Shown here: in pieces, positions 10,805-22,079 of the stretch
Position numbering within the stretch: the stretch's first letter is position 1
Layout: each line of letters starts with the position of its first letter
Notes under the pieces: model-generated
Told to the model about the DNA's origin: nothing
What the model saw: only the letters and a program-made list of their open reading frames with translations
Database searches by the model: none
Position numbers and translations under genes: made by a program
Source: Microglena sp. YARC
Taxonomy: Eukaryota > Chlorophyta > Chlorophyceae > Chlamydomonadales > Chlamydomonadaceae
DNA length: 64,000 nt
Reading direction: 5' to 3'
Assembly: GCA_022414725.1 (NCBI GenBank)
Contig: CM039464.1
Location: 27,588,488 to 27,652,487, forward strand

Positions 10805-10975
10805 GTGGGGTTGTTCAGGACGCTGCGTCCTCCGTCACAGACGCAACGTCGAAGGGTTGGTTGACCAGAAGGAAGGGTCCGTTGCGAAAGTTGAAGGACG
10901 CAGGCTATACAATTGGTTGCATCTCAGGCAGAAAAGCTGGGGGTTCTCCTGAAGTACCCTGGTTCCAAGGCCTAG
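10805..10975 (+). repeat. Family C repeat copy
   Basis: Contains GACGCTGCGTCCTCCGTC, GACCAGAAGGAAGGGTC, GTTGCATCTCAGGCAG and CTCCTGAAGTACCCTGGTT. Other copies lie at 20490-20675 and 42208-42325. Confidence 0.75.
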
Positions 10976-11114
10976 TTTCTAACCGCGACTTTATACCTTG
11001 TGGGCCAAAATGCAGCACGGCAAGTGCAAGCCTTCACGTGACATGCAGGTTCAAGCAATGCGCCATATCAGCAGCAGCAGGCAAGTGTATCAAGGGGGCT
11101 CATGCATCTTCAGC

Positions 11115-11960
11115 TTATACAGGGAGGGTAGACTTTGGGGCAGTGTCCCTATCATAGGAAGAAGAGTCGCAGGACCTCTCGCCAATGTTGGGAGCATCAG
11201 CTGCCTTCATGGGCGCAATAGGGAAGGGGTAGGGCTCGTCCCGCATCGCGGCCATCTCATCATGGATACCCAGAACGATGATCAGGATGACATTGGCAAT
11301 CACGGTGATAATGCAGCGGCGAGGAATACCTTCCGCGGCGTGAGGGAAGGCTCTGGAGCATACTAGTCCTTAAGGTAGAAGAAGGAGTGGACGTTCTCCA
11401 GGGAAAACATGGTGGCGATGGACAGGAAGCAGCAGATGGCCACACGCGCCATGTGCAGAATGCCGGTGAAGAGGGAAGCAAAAGCTATCACCAACATTAC
11501 GAGCTGAAAGAAGACGTTGAGCCACTGGTAGCGATAGTAATCGTTGCAATTCTTATCAGTTTGGAGGCTGAAGACACCTGAGGCAGAGCGGTGTGATAGG
11601 TGTGGCATATGGACTGCAGCAGTTAGAGGTAGTCGGCTACCATGGCGGTTTGGATTTCCCGGTCAGCATGGCCATTGCTGCGGGTTGCATTAAAAGCCGG
11701 TAGCTTTCTGCAATGTCAAGCCAAGGCCTGTGCTTTCTTGACGCCGTTCTCCTTGGCTGCCTCCAGGAACTCCCCAATGTGAGTTAGGTCGTTAGCCTCC
11801 ATGTTGAAGTTGTCATTACATGCAGCCTGGAGGCTGGCTACACCGCTCAGCTGCAAGCACCATGCAGCCAAGGAAACAATGAGCGCCCCAACGGCAACCT
11901 TGCGTTAGCATCCGCCTCCTTCACGGCAATCAAAGTGAAGACCCATGCTTGTGTCGTACT
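11115..11960 (-). pseudogene. Decayed four-TM membrane protein, intron-less
   Basis: Reading leftwards, coding-like sequence shifts frame and contains stops. A first hydrophobic segment (GALIVSLAAWCLQLSG, near 11870) is followed by a Cys/Asp loop and an acidic helix (GEFLEAAKENGVKKA), then TGA. A second block at 11363-11580 has two more hydrophobic segments (NVFFQLVMLVIAFASLFTGI and VAICCFLSIATMF) and ends in TAG. A third, in another frame at 11230-11310, begins near CIITVIANVILIIVLG. The pieces are collinear, suggesting one protein of roughly 230-260 residues broken by at least two frameshifts and two stops, with no obvious splice sites. The family is not recognised. Sequencing error is an alternative explanation for the breaks. 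Confidence 0.45.
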
Positions 11961-12309
11961 GTTTTCTCGAAGCAGAGGGAGGAGGATTTGTCGTGGTGTC
12001 AGTCCTGTGATGGAGCGGCTTGGGGTAGGTAGATGGAATGGGGGGGTGGTAGGACAGGGTGTCCCAGTAGCAGTGGAAGGGTGGGTGTGTCGATGTGTGG
12101 TGGGGTGGGGTGGATGGCTGAGGGCGATGGCGTTAAGACAGGAGCATGGGTAGGTATGTGTTGTAGGGACCTAGGTTGGGGGCAGTGTGTTGTGGGGGGC
12201 TATTCAAGTGTGGTGCTGAGATGCATTGAGGAGGGAAACACAAACATGTACGTTTTCTGCCACGGCAATCGAAGTAGTTACCCATTGAATGCAATGGCAT
12301 GGAAATTAT

Positions 12310-12450
12310 ATTAATTGTTACATCCGAGTAATGAAGTTTCACTCTCAGGACGGTGTGCTTAATTTAAGGACACCACCACAGCGTAAGCCGGACTAGTCGT
12401 AAATGCAATGTGACACAGTCTGTGAACTTGCACGTTGTGTTACTTGCCCC
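12310..12450 (+). repeat. Dispersed repeat shared with 4375-4450
   Basis: Both copies contain TTGTTACATCCG-GTAATG, a CACTC-CAGGA block, AAGGACACC and GTGAACTTGC or a close variant. Confidence 0.55.
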
Positions 12451-12514
12451 CCTGAGTTACAAAGAGTGATGTGTTCTACACCCGCTTGTCATCTACAGTT
12501 ACCCTTGCTGTCGT

Positions 12515-13150
12515 GTGGTTCTATGATACAGTTGTGGCAGTTGTTCTGGTCGTGGTTTTCGTTGATGTTTCAGTTGGTGGCAGTTGTTCTGTCGTGGTTC
12601 TTGATGTACAACTTCGGTGGGCAGTTGTTCTGTCGTGGTTTCTTGATGTACAAGTTGGTGGCAGTTGTTTCTGTCGTGGTTCTTTGATTGTACAGGTATG
12701 GTGGCAGTTGTTCTAGTCGTGGTTCTTTGATTGTTCAGTGGTTGGCAGTTGTTCTGTCGTGGTCTTGATTGTTCAGTTGGTGCAGTTTTTCTGTCGTGGT
12801 TCTTGATGTAACAGTCTGGTGCAGTTTGTTCTGTCGTGGTTCTTGATGTTCAGTTGGTGGCAGTTGTTCTGTCGTGGTTCTTGATGTTCAGTTGGTGGCA
12901 GTTTTTCTGTCGTGGTTCTTGATGTTCAGTTCGGTGCAGTTGTTCTGTCGGGTCTGATGTTCGTCGGTGGCAGTTTTCTGCTCGTTGGATTCTGATGCTT
13001 CAGTTGGTGCGCAGTTGTTCTATGTTCGTGCGGTTCTTGGATGTTCAGTTGCGTGGCTGTCGTCGGTTCTTTGATGTTCAGTTGGTGCAGTTGTTCAGTT
13101 GGTTCTACAGTACCCCTTGCTGTTCGTGTTCTTTGACGTTCAGTTGGTGC
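12515..13150 (+). repeat. ~38-45-bp minisatellite, about 15 units
   Basis: The unit contains GGCAGTTGTTCTGTCGTGGT and TCTTGATGTTCAGTTGGT. Units become more diverged, with many indels, between 12950 and 13130. Plus-strand frames rich in Val/Ser/Phe are artefacts. Confidence 0.85.
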
Positions 13151-13164
13151 ATGGTGTTATATAT

Positions 13165-13315
13165 GTATGTATGTTACAGTTCAGGGGTTGGCCAAATAGG
13201 CTAAATGGACATGCTCAACCGTCAAGGAAGGGCCTAAAAAAAAGAAAAAACACTGATGAACTGAAACCCCAAACTATCGTTTCAACTAACAGGGCCCTGA
13301 GTTCGTGCTACAGTT
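13165..13315 (+). repeat. Family A repeat copy
   Basis: Complete-looking copy: GTTACAGTTCAGGGGTTGGCC, AATAGGCTAAATGGAC, GGAAGGGCCTAAAA, CACTGATGAACTGAA and AGGGCCCTGAGTTCGTGCTA. Confidence 0.75.
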
Positions 13316-13794
13316 TATATTTTCATATGTGATAATTTAATTCTAACAATATAATGGTATAATGACCACACGGACACTGCTGTACGACCCTACTTGCGAG
13401 AGAAGGCAGGGGTGGCGAGTTTTCAATTCCTCAGTATACTTCAGTTCCTCGGTATTTTCACCGCTTAACCCCAGAATGCAATGGACACATGGAAAATGTA
13501 CTTTGTATAGGCTCCAGCCTTTTAGGGCTGCCTAGCCATCTTCTTCAGTAACATAATCAACAATCAAAGCATGCTAAATCAAAATATGTTTCACCCAATC
13601 TCTTCATCATACGAACACTGTCACGACTTGCTAGGCTTACGGGCCTCTTAGGACATCTTAGATCTAGATGTCCTAAGAGCCGCCTGTTGCCTAGCCGTTT
13701 CGTGTCAATAATGCATATTCCGGGGTGGTGGGTCGAGTTCCCGTCGGATAAACAAAGCTAACTTCTCACGACCTTCCACATCCGGGTTGCACAT

Positions 13795-13840
13795 CAAGGA
13801 AAAACCCTAAAACCCTAACCCCAACCCTAACCCTGCAAAA
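13795..13840. repeat. Interstitial telomere-like CCCTAAA/CCCTAA
   Basis: AAAAACCCTAAAACCCTAAC and CCCAACCCTAACCCT form a short degenerate plant-type telomeric tract. Confidence 0.7.
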
Positions 13841-14094
13841 GTCTCATACACTATGACCGACAGGACCTTTCCCTAACCTAACTCTTCCCTTAATGCCCTT
13901 TAACCTGATTTTCCCTAAAAAGTGAGCTTTCCCCCACTTTCCCCTCCTATATTTATTTAAGTTAGGGAAAGGGTGTTAGGAAGGGGCTTTGATTTCCTAA
14001 CTTAGTGAAAGGTGTTGCATTGTATTGTTTACATTACTTTACCATAGACAGGCCAATATTTGAACCAGTACAAGCCCTCTCCAGAAAGTGTCGT

Positions 14095-14350
14095 GTGTGT
14101 GTGTGGGCGGGGGGGGGGGGGGGGGGGGGAGCTATATTTTATTGTCAGCTACGAGCAACAGCTTTAGAAGATGGCTCTTGATGGCAAACCAAATGTGACT
14201 ATAGTGCACCTTGGAGCTAACATTGATAACCAGTCTGGACTGCTGACATATTTGGGTTTAGCTCAGTGGCTGGCCCAAAGGAGCTGACCAGAAGCTACTG
14301 CTCATTGCTGAAATTAAAGCCCTGGAGGGATGAGGGGGGGGGGGGGGGGT
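14095..14350. repeat. GT/poly-G tracts and a family B copy
   Basis: GTGTGTGTG runs into a G tract at 14108-14130, and a second G run lies at 14334-14349. Between them 14265-14330 is a diverged family B copy (CAGTGGCTGGCCCAAAGGAG, CAGAAGCTACTGCTC). Confidence 0.65.
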
Positions 14351-14701
14351 CAAAACATCCTATAAATTCACAGGGTACAAGCAATAATAGCTAAGGAGGG
14401 CCCAAGGATATTTTTTCAAAATCTGATAAGTGTTTTTTTTTCTAGCTTAATGGTTATAGGCCTCCTCCAGGGACAGCGATTTTAAAGCTTATTATAGCTT
14501 ATATAGCTCCACGGCCATTTAGGCAAAACAATGTTTTTTATAAAGCGACAATTTTGCCCCCCAACGTAGATCAAAAAAGCATCGCTATATTGTTGCGGGT
14601 AAAAAAATCCTGGAGTGGGCAGTAATACCAGGGGCCTATACACCAGTGAGGATTTGCTTTTGTGACAAAAAGGATTTTTGCCTTCATAATCTCTCTGTTT
14701 G

Positions 14702-15701
14702 NNNNNNNNNNNNNNNNNNNNNNNNNNNNNNNNNNNNNNNNNNNNNNNNNNNNNNNNNNNNNNNNNNNNNNNNNNNNNNNNNNNNNNNNNNNNNNNNNNN
14801 NNNNNNNNNNNNNNNNNNNNNNNNNNNNNNNNNNNNNNNNNNNNNNNNNNNNNNNNNNNNNNNNNNNNNNNNNNNNNNNNNNNNNNNNNNNNNNNNNNNN
14901 NNNNNNNNNNNNNNNNNNNNNNNNNNNNNNNNNNNNNNNNNNNNNNNNNNNNNNNNNNNNNNNNNNNNNNNNNNNNNNNNNNNNNNNNNNNNNNNNNNNN
15001 NNNNNNNNNNNNNNNNNNNNNNNNNNNNNNNNNNNNNNNNNNNNNNNNNNNNNNNNNNNNNNNNNNNNNNNNNNNNNNNNNNNNNNNNNNNNNNNNNNNN
15101 NNNNNNNNNNNNNNNNNNNNNNNNNNNNNNNNNNNNNNNNNNNNNNNNNNNNNNNNNNNNNNNNNNNNNNNNNNNNNNNNNNNNNNNNNNNNNNNNNNNN
15201 NNNNNNNNNNNNNNNNNNNNNNNNNNNNNNNNNNNNNNNNNNNNNNNNNNNNNNNNNNNNNNNNNNNNNNNNNNNNNNNNNNNNNNNNNNNNNNNNNNNN
15301 NNNNNNNNNNNNNNNNNNNNNNNNNNNNNNNNNNNNNNNNNNNNNNNNNNNNNNNNNNNNNNNNNNNNNNNNNNNNNNNNNNNNNNNNNNNNNNNNNNNN
15401 NNNNNNNNNNNNNNNNNNNNNNNNNNNNNNNNNNNNNNNNNNNNNNNNNNNNNNNNNNNNNNNNNNNNNNNNNNNNNNNNNNNNNNNNNNNNNNNNNNNN
15501 NNNNNNNNNNNNNNNNNNNNNNNNNNNNNNNNNNNNNNNNNNNNNNNNNNNNNNNNNNNNNNNNNNNNNNNNNNNNNNNNNNNNNNNNNNNNNNNNNNNN
15601 NNNNNNNNNNNNNNNNNNNNNNNNNNNNNNNNNNNNNNNNNNNNNNNNNNNNNNNNNNNNNNNNNNNNNNNNNNNNNNNNNNNNNNNNNNNNNNNNNNNN
15701 N
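14702..15701. other. Assembly gap of 1000 N
   Basis: Exactly 1000 undetermined bases, which is a conventional fixed gap size. Frames that run through it have no meaning. Confidence 1.
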
Positions 15702-16003
15702 AACGAGATGAGATTTGAAACCTGGACGTAGGCTGTATATGATTGCCTCGCCATTCGATGAAAGAAGTACGTTACTGTAGGGTTTTACTCAGAACAAACG
15801 AGAACTGGAGTACGCACATGATGTTTCAGAAATAATGAAGCTTCGTGAGATTTTGTTGCGAGTATCTCTTCACTCGTTTCCTAACTTCTGTACGCGCCTA
15901 CGCCTGCAGCTCGCATGGAATCAGAAGAAGGCCAAGACCGCACGCAGCACCAGCTCATGGGATCGAGGTGGGAACGAGGCTCTATCGACTTTCCGCATTT
16001 TCT

Positions 16004-16047
<44 letters not shown>

Positions 16048-17600
16048 CTACTTGTTTGTTTTTTTTTTGAAGGGGAATTGAAGGAAGGGTTGAGCACCAG
16101 TTTTTGCTAGGCCACGAAGCTAAGGTGGTTCGCAATGATGAAATAAATTGTCGAATTCCTAGTGTTGCGAGTATCTCCCCAAGCACCTGCGCCTGCTGCT
16201 ACGATGCGCCATGCGAAGCTTTGAATTTCGATGAAAGAAGGAGGCTTGGAAATGAGGCTCCAGCACCTCCACATTAAGAGGCTAAGAGCAACTCAGACAG
16301 AAATGATTCGCCCGATGATTGTGGCAAGTTCATAGGTTGTTGCTACTATTTCCCCCTCGCTCCCCACTTATCAAGCGCCTGCGCCTCCAGTAAGCATGCG
16401 CCATTCCGCCCGCTAAGAAGTTATAATTCGGCTCGTGCCAGAGTCTTGCCGGCAACTGGTTTTCGGAACATTGCCAGCGCTCCACTCTCCCTCAAAACCC
16501 ACTCACAACGTGGCACTTGCACCGATGGCAGACAGTTGGCTTGTGGCATATTCCTGTTTCCTGCTTTTCATTAACGGCGAAGCCCCCTCCGCGCTCCCCC
16601 CCCCCCCTATGGGGGGGCTGACACAGCCGACAACCCCGATCGGGGATGGCCAGAGGAGGGTCTAGTCCTATCCGCTACACTCCAAATTTTAGGCAGGATG
16701 AATATTATATGTTTATCAGCTCTGGCTTGATGAGAACATGTAGGCGAATGGGACTAATCATCCAGGCCTCCAAACACGGACCAAAAAAAGTATCCCCATC
16801 TTTTTCCGGTGCAATTAAGAATGTTTTGTCTTTCCTTTTTTTATGTTCGGTCGACAATTTGACTGCAGAATTGGCAAATGGAGAAAAACAAGTTTTGACT
16901 AACTGTGGGGGGCGCAAAACTGGCGCTAACAATGGCCCAAAATGGGCTGTACATGCAGATCTGTGGCATCGTTAAGTGCTTGAACATCTTCTAGGTAGCT
17001 TTTATTCATTTTACTGATCTGTAGGCCTATTGAGGTTTATGACTGCAATGGTTCCTACGGGCTTAACATGGGGTTTAGGGGTTGAAGAAGGTTAAGGCCT
17101 AAATGGCCACGTTTATGGCCCAAAATGGCCTAAACGGACTCACAAAGCAGTTTTTTGCCTCTATGACGAAGCTGAAACTTAACCTAGTACTGGGTTTTAT
17201 AGAGCCAGATATTGAAATATGGCCAAACTGAGGTAGTTTTGAGACAGAACATCTACAATCCTGTGTTTTTCAGCAATATAGCGGTTGTCTTTATTCCTGT
17301 CAAAAACACAGCAAAAAGCTATAAACCGATCTTATTTGGGCGACCAGCTCCCGGCACTTGGCATCACCAATGCCTCATACATCTATGAATAACCTTGTGC
17401 AATGCTTTTGGGGAGCGTTTATACAATGGGGCGCACAGTAAAACACGATTTCATGTTCTAGACACCCATCAGTTGCCCACCAAGAACAAGCTTGGGCCGC
17501 GGCTGGTTTTTATTTAAAAATGCTTGGATACCTCGTTGGTGCCCCTAAAAAGCGGTCAAAAATTGGGCCGATCGGGCCATGCAGTTTTGAGATAAATAGG
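15702..17600. other. No recognised gene; poly-T at 15999-16068
   Basis: Mostly unique-looking sequence with a long T-rich tract. Fragments CGCCTGCGCCT and ATGCGCCATGCG recur near 15898, 16187 and 16377, suggesting a diverged local repeat of about 180-300 bp that includes GCGAGTATCTC. No family-level coding similarity was seen. Confidence 0.5.
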
Positions 17601-18200
17601 CAGAGCGCAGGACAGTCAAAGACGAACACATAAGCCTTATACCAATGGGCTCAGGCTAAGGTCAAGGTCGCAGCTTGTGGTCAAGTCGGTTCTCGCCCAC
17701 CGAACTCGGAAACGGGTCGTGACAGTGGACCACCATGCTTCAGGTCGGCCATCTGGATCGATTGGGGCAGCGCCGGAAATTAGGCACCGCGCATCCCTAC
17801 GATTCCATCCGCAAGCAGGGGATTCGTACCTTTTTCCCAAGTACTGGGTCTTCGTTCCTAGTAGTAGGAAGTAGGCTAACACGACACCAATCTAATAACC
17901 TCTAATACGCAGCTTATAGATAATTGGCGCCATGGAGCTTCCTCGAAGCGCGAAGCTAGGAGCCTACCTAGTTCAAGTATGTTTTTGCGGCCCCAAGGCC
18001 CAACACGCTCAGCTGAGAACTTTCGATCGGACATGAGCGTTGGATCCATTTTATGCTTAAGAGGCTCATAGAAGCAATTTTTGCGCGTTTTAGATTGATG
18101 CGATCGTACTGTGATTCTCATCATGGCTCGGGTTTTCGAGACTGGCCCTAGCCTCCCCATGCCCCCCCCCACCCCCCCCACCCCCCCCACCCCCACCCCT
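17600..18200. other. No recognised gene; CCCCCA tract at 18160-18200
   Basis: Open frames on both strands at 17637-17882 overlap each other and show no recognisable motif. A C-rich tract precedes the segmental duplication. Confidence 0.5.
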
Positions 18201-18204
18201 GTGA

Positions 18205-18960
18205 CAATAAGTTGGGGGGCCGAGAAGTTCTGCTGCGAGCGATTTTGGACCGGTTTAGAGCATAGGGTAACCGAGGCAACTCCTCATTTTAACCGGCGAA
18301 TTGGTAGCCGCGCGATTATCGGGGATAACTGAGCTGCTATTGCGTAGTTTCCGAATGTAGTGTGTAGCTTTATTCCAAGGGCTACGCTGGGTTGCGCAGT
18401 GAACACGGAACATGGGGTTCGATTTGCATGAGGGCTAACCAGCTCGGAAGCTGGGTATCCTCTGACTGTTATTAATCGCACCCACCAGGAAGTCTCGCTG
18501 AAAGCATCCCCAAGCAGTGAGCGAACCACATTAAATTTGATGGCTCTAACTCATCTAAAAGGGCAACAAGTGCGCGTAGGGTTCACACGAAGGCATCATA
18601 AGCATGACGAGAAGCCTGTGCCATCATGTAGCTGCTAAGTGGCTGACTATGGCTCAGCAACTCGTACAGACTAAGTAGACGAGCGCTGAAGATGTGTTAA
18701 TTGATACCGCGTCGCGAAGGATGCAAAGAGAGGCGTTAATCAATGGCAACAGCACCTGGTATCCCAGAGATAGCGAAAATGACTCTAGGTAGGACCTTGT
18801 AACTCGCTATGGCTCAAATTTGAACCGGGCGGGAATCCGACTGCTTCTTCGCTTGTTGACCAACACACCAGCTGTATGATGCGTCTTCGCCTTCTTTTTC
18901 TGCCGCTTCCAGGCGCAGAAGCGAGCCAGGAGGAGGAGACCAATCAGCCCTGCCAGAATT
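18205..18960 (+). repeat. Segmental duplication, copy 1
   Basis: Collinear with 20735-22075. Shared blocks in order are GGTTTAGAGCATA, TTTTAACCGGCGAATTGGTA, GCTACGCTGG, ACATGGGGTTCGATTTGCAT, GGAAGTCTCGCTGAAA, CTTCTGCCGCTT-CCAGGCG and AGGAGACCAATCAG. The two copies differ by many substitutions and by large insertions in copy 2. Confidence 0.75.
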
Positions 18961-19282
18961 TGGTTTTCGGAGCCACTCAGAGCGCATGCAGAGGCCATGC
19001 AGAAGCGCTGCCTGGAGATCGTCAGTTGCTTGTTTTTTCGACCCTCCCTCGCGCCTCGATCCTTGCGCCTCGATCTTGCCACTTTATCCTGGCTCATCTT
19101 TCCAATTGCTCATCTTTTCCCTAGACTATCGATCCTTCATCTGCCAGCCTCAACTCTGCTTCCAGCTCGCGAACACAAACGCTCATCTTAATATCTACCT
19201 ACTGCCGTTTTCTGCTTTCACGGCATTATTCCGATGCCTTCCTCTACCTGCTGAGAAGGATGGATGGATGGAAGGTAGATGC

Positions 19283-19598
19283 TGTGGTGTATGAGGAAAA
19301 CGTGTTGTCCGATTGGGGTCTTATGGTTTATATCCGCTATGATACACCACAACTCACCCCCTTTCGAAATTCGACGCCCACCTCCTGTCTGAGATGTGCA
19401 CCGCCCGGCCGAGCCGGCCCCTCCTAGCGAAGGTTCCAGCATGCGCCAGCCCGGGATCGAACCCGCGTGGTACTGGTGAAGGTCCCAACTTCCGTCCAGT
19501 CGACTCACTCGACCAAGCTCGAAACCAAATGTGGTGTATGAGGAAAACGTGTTGTCCGATTGGAGAATCTTATGGTTATATCCGTATGATACACCACA
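19283..19598 (-). mobile_element. TRIM-like miniature LTR element, 316 bp
   Basis: Two direct repeats of 69 bp each (19283-19351 and 19530-19598) begin TGTGGTGTAT and end ATACACCACA, that is TG...CA as in LTRs. GATGC lies immediately outside both ends (19278-19282 and 19599-19603), a 5-bp target-site duplication. In minus orientation, AAAGGGGGTGAGT abuts the downstream repeat and resembles a polypurine tract. The interior (about 180 bp) contains a tRNA-like region with an A-box-like segment near 19504-19515 and a B box GGTTCGATCCC at about 19453-19463, both on the minus strand. No coding capacity exists, so movement would need enzymes supplied in trans. Confidence 0.6.
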
Positions 19599-19751
19599 GA
19601 TGCTGCCGATCCTAGCTAAAGATCCTTCACCTCTATCCGGAACACCCTGCTTCAGCCAGTCCTTGAACCTATGGAAATACCGTTGGACTCAGGTATCAAT
19701 ACGCCAACATGGGTGACTGTCATTACTTTGCCCAGTCTGGAGGGCGGTATG

Positions 19752-19890
19752 GTCCAGCCTCCGTTGGTCCAGGTTACGCCAATCGGGAGAAGTTCGAGTC
19801 CCACTGCCGGAAGACAGTGGGTTCGGAGTCCGTTCCTTCGGGGGCGGTGGTGTTTCCACTGCCAGGATAAGTGCCCATTGTAATCTTTCT
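19752..19890 (+). repeat. SINE-like repeat with B-box, copy 1
   Basis: Contains AAGTTCGAGTCCCACTGCCG (B-box-like GTTCGAGTCCC), GTGTTTCCACTGCCAGGA and TGCCCATTGTAATCTT. A diverged copy lies at 41275-41402, and a fragment near 21298-21345. A tRNA-derived SINE origin is possible but the A box is weak. Confidence 0.4.
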
Positions 19891-19964
19891 TTCTTTCTAG
19901 CTAGACTGGAGCAGCAGCTGCATGGGTCACGGAGACTTCCATGCTAGGCTTGACCTTCATTGCA

Positions 19965-20455
19965 GAGTCTACCAGCCTCCTTGACCTGAAGCTCAACAAA
20001 TGTGAGCAGAGTAAACTGCTGCATGGGGAGAGCAAACACTGCTGAGCGCACACTCTTGATACAGCAGGCCATGACACAAAGGTGCGGTGCCTCGCAGCCG
20101 CATGCCATGCAGCTGGACATAGACTGATCCATGCAGCGGGGGCTGGTCTAGATGCTGGATGCTTGTGAGATGTGCGCAAATGCAGGTGGTCTGGGTGCTG
20201 GTGCAGCCATAGCCTGGTATGCTGATGCATGCTACTGTAGCCATGCATACAACATCCCTTGCTATCAGTGGTAAGTGATTGCCTAATGCAACGGCATCTA
20301 ACAACATTGCAATGCATGCAAATTATTGCTCGGGGGGTGTATTGCATGTAGTCTATCAGCCTCCATGATCTGCAGCCTCAGCAAATTTGGGCAGATTAAA
20401 ACTGCTGCATGGGAGAACTAACACTGCTGAGCCACACTCGAGTACAGCAGGTTGG
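19965..20455 (+). repeat. Two ~105-bp copies flanking ~275 bp
   Basis: The segments 19965-20072 and 20350-20455 share TCTA-CAGCCTCC, CTGCTGCATGGG, AACACTGCTGAG and TACAGCAGG. Sequence between them has no recognised feature. Confidence 0.65.
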
Positions 20456-20489
20456 GAAGAAGGATAAAAGTAGTGGTACTGTCATGGTT

Positions 20490-20675
20490 GTTTAAAGACG
20501 CTGTGTCCTCCGTCGCAGGGTGCAAAACGAAGGGTCTGGTGGCCGCAGGTTGACCTGCGGAGGGCCTGTTGACCAGAAGGAAGGGTCTGTTGCGTCGCAG
20601 GATGCAGGCTGTACAATTGTTTGCGTCTCAGGCAGCAGAGCTGGGGGTCCTCCTGAAGTACCCTGGTTACTGCAT
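20490..20675 (+). repeat. Family C repeat copy
   Basis: Same block order as at 10805-10975 (GTGTCCTCCGTCGCAGG, GACCAGAAGGAAGGGTC, GCGTCTCAGGCAGCAGAG, CTGAAGTACCCTGGTT) with an extra GCAGGTTGACCTGC insertion. Confidence 0.75.
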
Positions 20676-20734
20676 GCGCTCAAGTAATTGGCAAGATTAA
20701 GTATTGGCAAATACCTCTTTTATTTTTCAATTAA

Positions 20735-22075
20735 GTACTAAAGTTGGCGGGGGGCGAGAAGAAGATATTCTGACCTGCAGCGATTTTGTCCGCGGTTTAG
20801 AGCATACTATATAGGGTACCCGAGGCAGCTCCTAATTTTAACCGGCGAATTGGTAGCGCTAGCGCGCGGGTTAACAGGGGGGCCATCAAAACGGATGTGG
20901 GGAGGCACACGCTGTTAATCATCTCCGATTAGGTCGTAGACCCCAAACCATTGAAAAAAGTTTTTAAAAAGTGCCTAGGTGGCTGAGATATGGGGGGGTC
21001 CCCCAAACCCGAGCCCTTGACAACAACTCGCAACACCTGCAATGCTGTGGTTTAGTGCCCTCCCAGCAACAAGGCCAACCTTAAGTCGCACCAGGCCAGA
21101 AAGCAGTACATGGCAGCCAAGGCGTCCAAGTCTGGCTTTTCCCCCTGTCTAGGTTCTTCAAGCGCACTGCCTGGTTTCCGGCCAAAGCCCAATCAGTATC
21201 GAGGCCAAATATCAGGAGCCTAGCCATAAGCGCAATGTAAGCTGACTGTGACTTGGATCAGGCTAGACAAATACTGTACTTTATGCGGGGTGGATGGTGG
21301 GGTGTTTCACTGCCTGAGGCCCCTTAGGCCACACACCCGCTGTAATCTCATTGAGCTCCTCTGACCATGTTATTTATGAACTACACTTCAGAAAATGGAA
21401 CTGCAGATGAAATTCCACTAGTTGCATCCTACCTCTTATTTACCGGAGATAATTTCGTGTGGGGGTGGGGTTGTGGGTGGGTGGTGGTAGGTGGTGGGGG
21501 CAGGGGTCGCTTATACATAAGCCAAATTACGTTTTTATGATGGCTAACTAATAGAGCTCGACGTGAGGGTTAGTATACACGTAACTTTCATGACATGATT
21601 ATAATTGGTGAGGAAGATATTGGCCTTATAAGCAATGGGGGGGAGGGGGGGGGGTAAGGGCAAAAAAAAAACTTCATAGCGTGAGGTGTCAAAAGTAACT
21701 TCTTTGATGGCCCCTGCCTTAACTGACTGTTTATTGCGGTTTTCAATTATTATGTCTGTAGTTCCGAATGTAGTTGTGTAGCTTTCATTCCAAGGGCTAC
21801 GCTGGTTGCGCAGTGGAAACAACAGGAACATGGGGTTCGATTTGCATGAGGGCTACGGGGCAGGTCGTTAGCTGGGTACGTATCCTCTGACTGCTAATAA
21901 TAGCACCATCCAGGAAGTCTCGCTGAAAATTTCCAAGCGTGGTTGACCAACCCTTGTTGACCAACACCAGCTTTCAGTGATGATGCGTATTCAACTTCTT
22001 CTTCTGCCGCTTTCCAGGCGCAGAAGCGCGCAGAGAACGGCTGAGCAGGAAGAGGGAGACCAATCAGAAAAACCC
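20735..22075 (+). repeat. Segmental duplication, copy 2
   Basis: Collinear with 18205-18960 but interrupted by about 600 bp of unrelated DNA (roughly 20890-21750), which includes GT-rich and G-rich tracts. See copy 1 for shared blocks. Confidence 0.7.
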
Positions 22076-22079
22076 AAAC

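Noticed and set aside
12515..13150. Ser/Val/Phe-rich protein on the plus strand
   Set aside because: Translation of a diverged minisatellite; frames break with each indel.
13795..13840. Chromosome end
   Set aside because: Only a few degenerate telomeric units, embedded in unique sequence on both sides.
14646..15754. Open frames of about 340-360 codons across this interval on both strands
   Set aside because: They consist almost entirely of the 1000-N gap and carry no sequence information.
17637..17882. Protein-coding exon on either strand
   Set aside because: Two mutually overlapping frames without motif, splice signals or codon bias; neither can be preferred.
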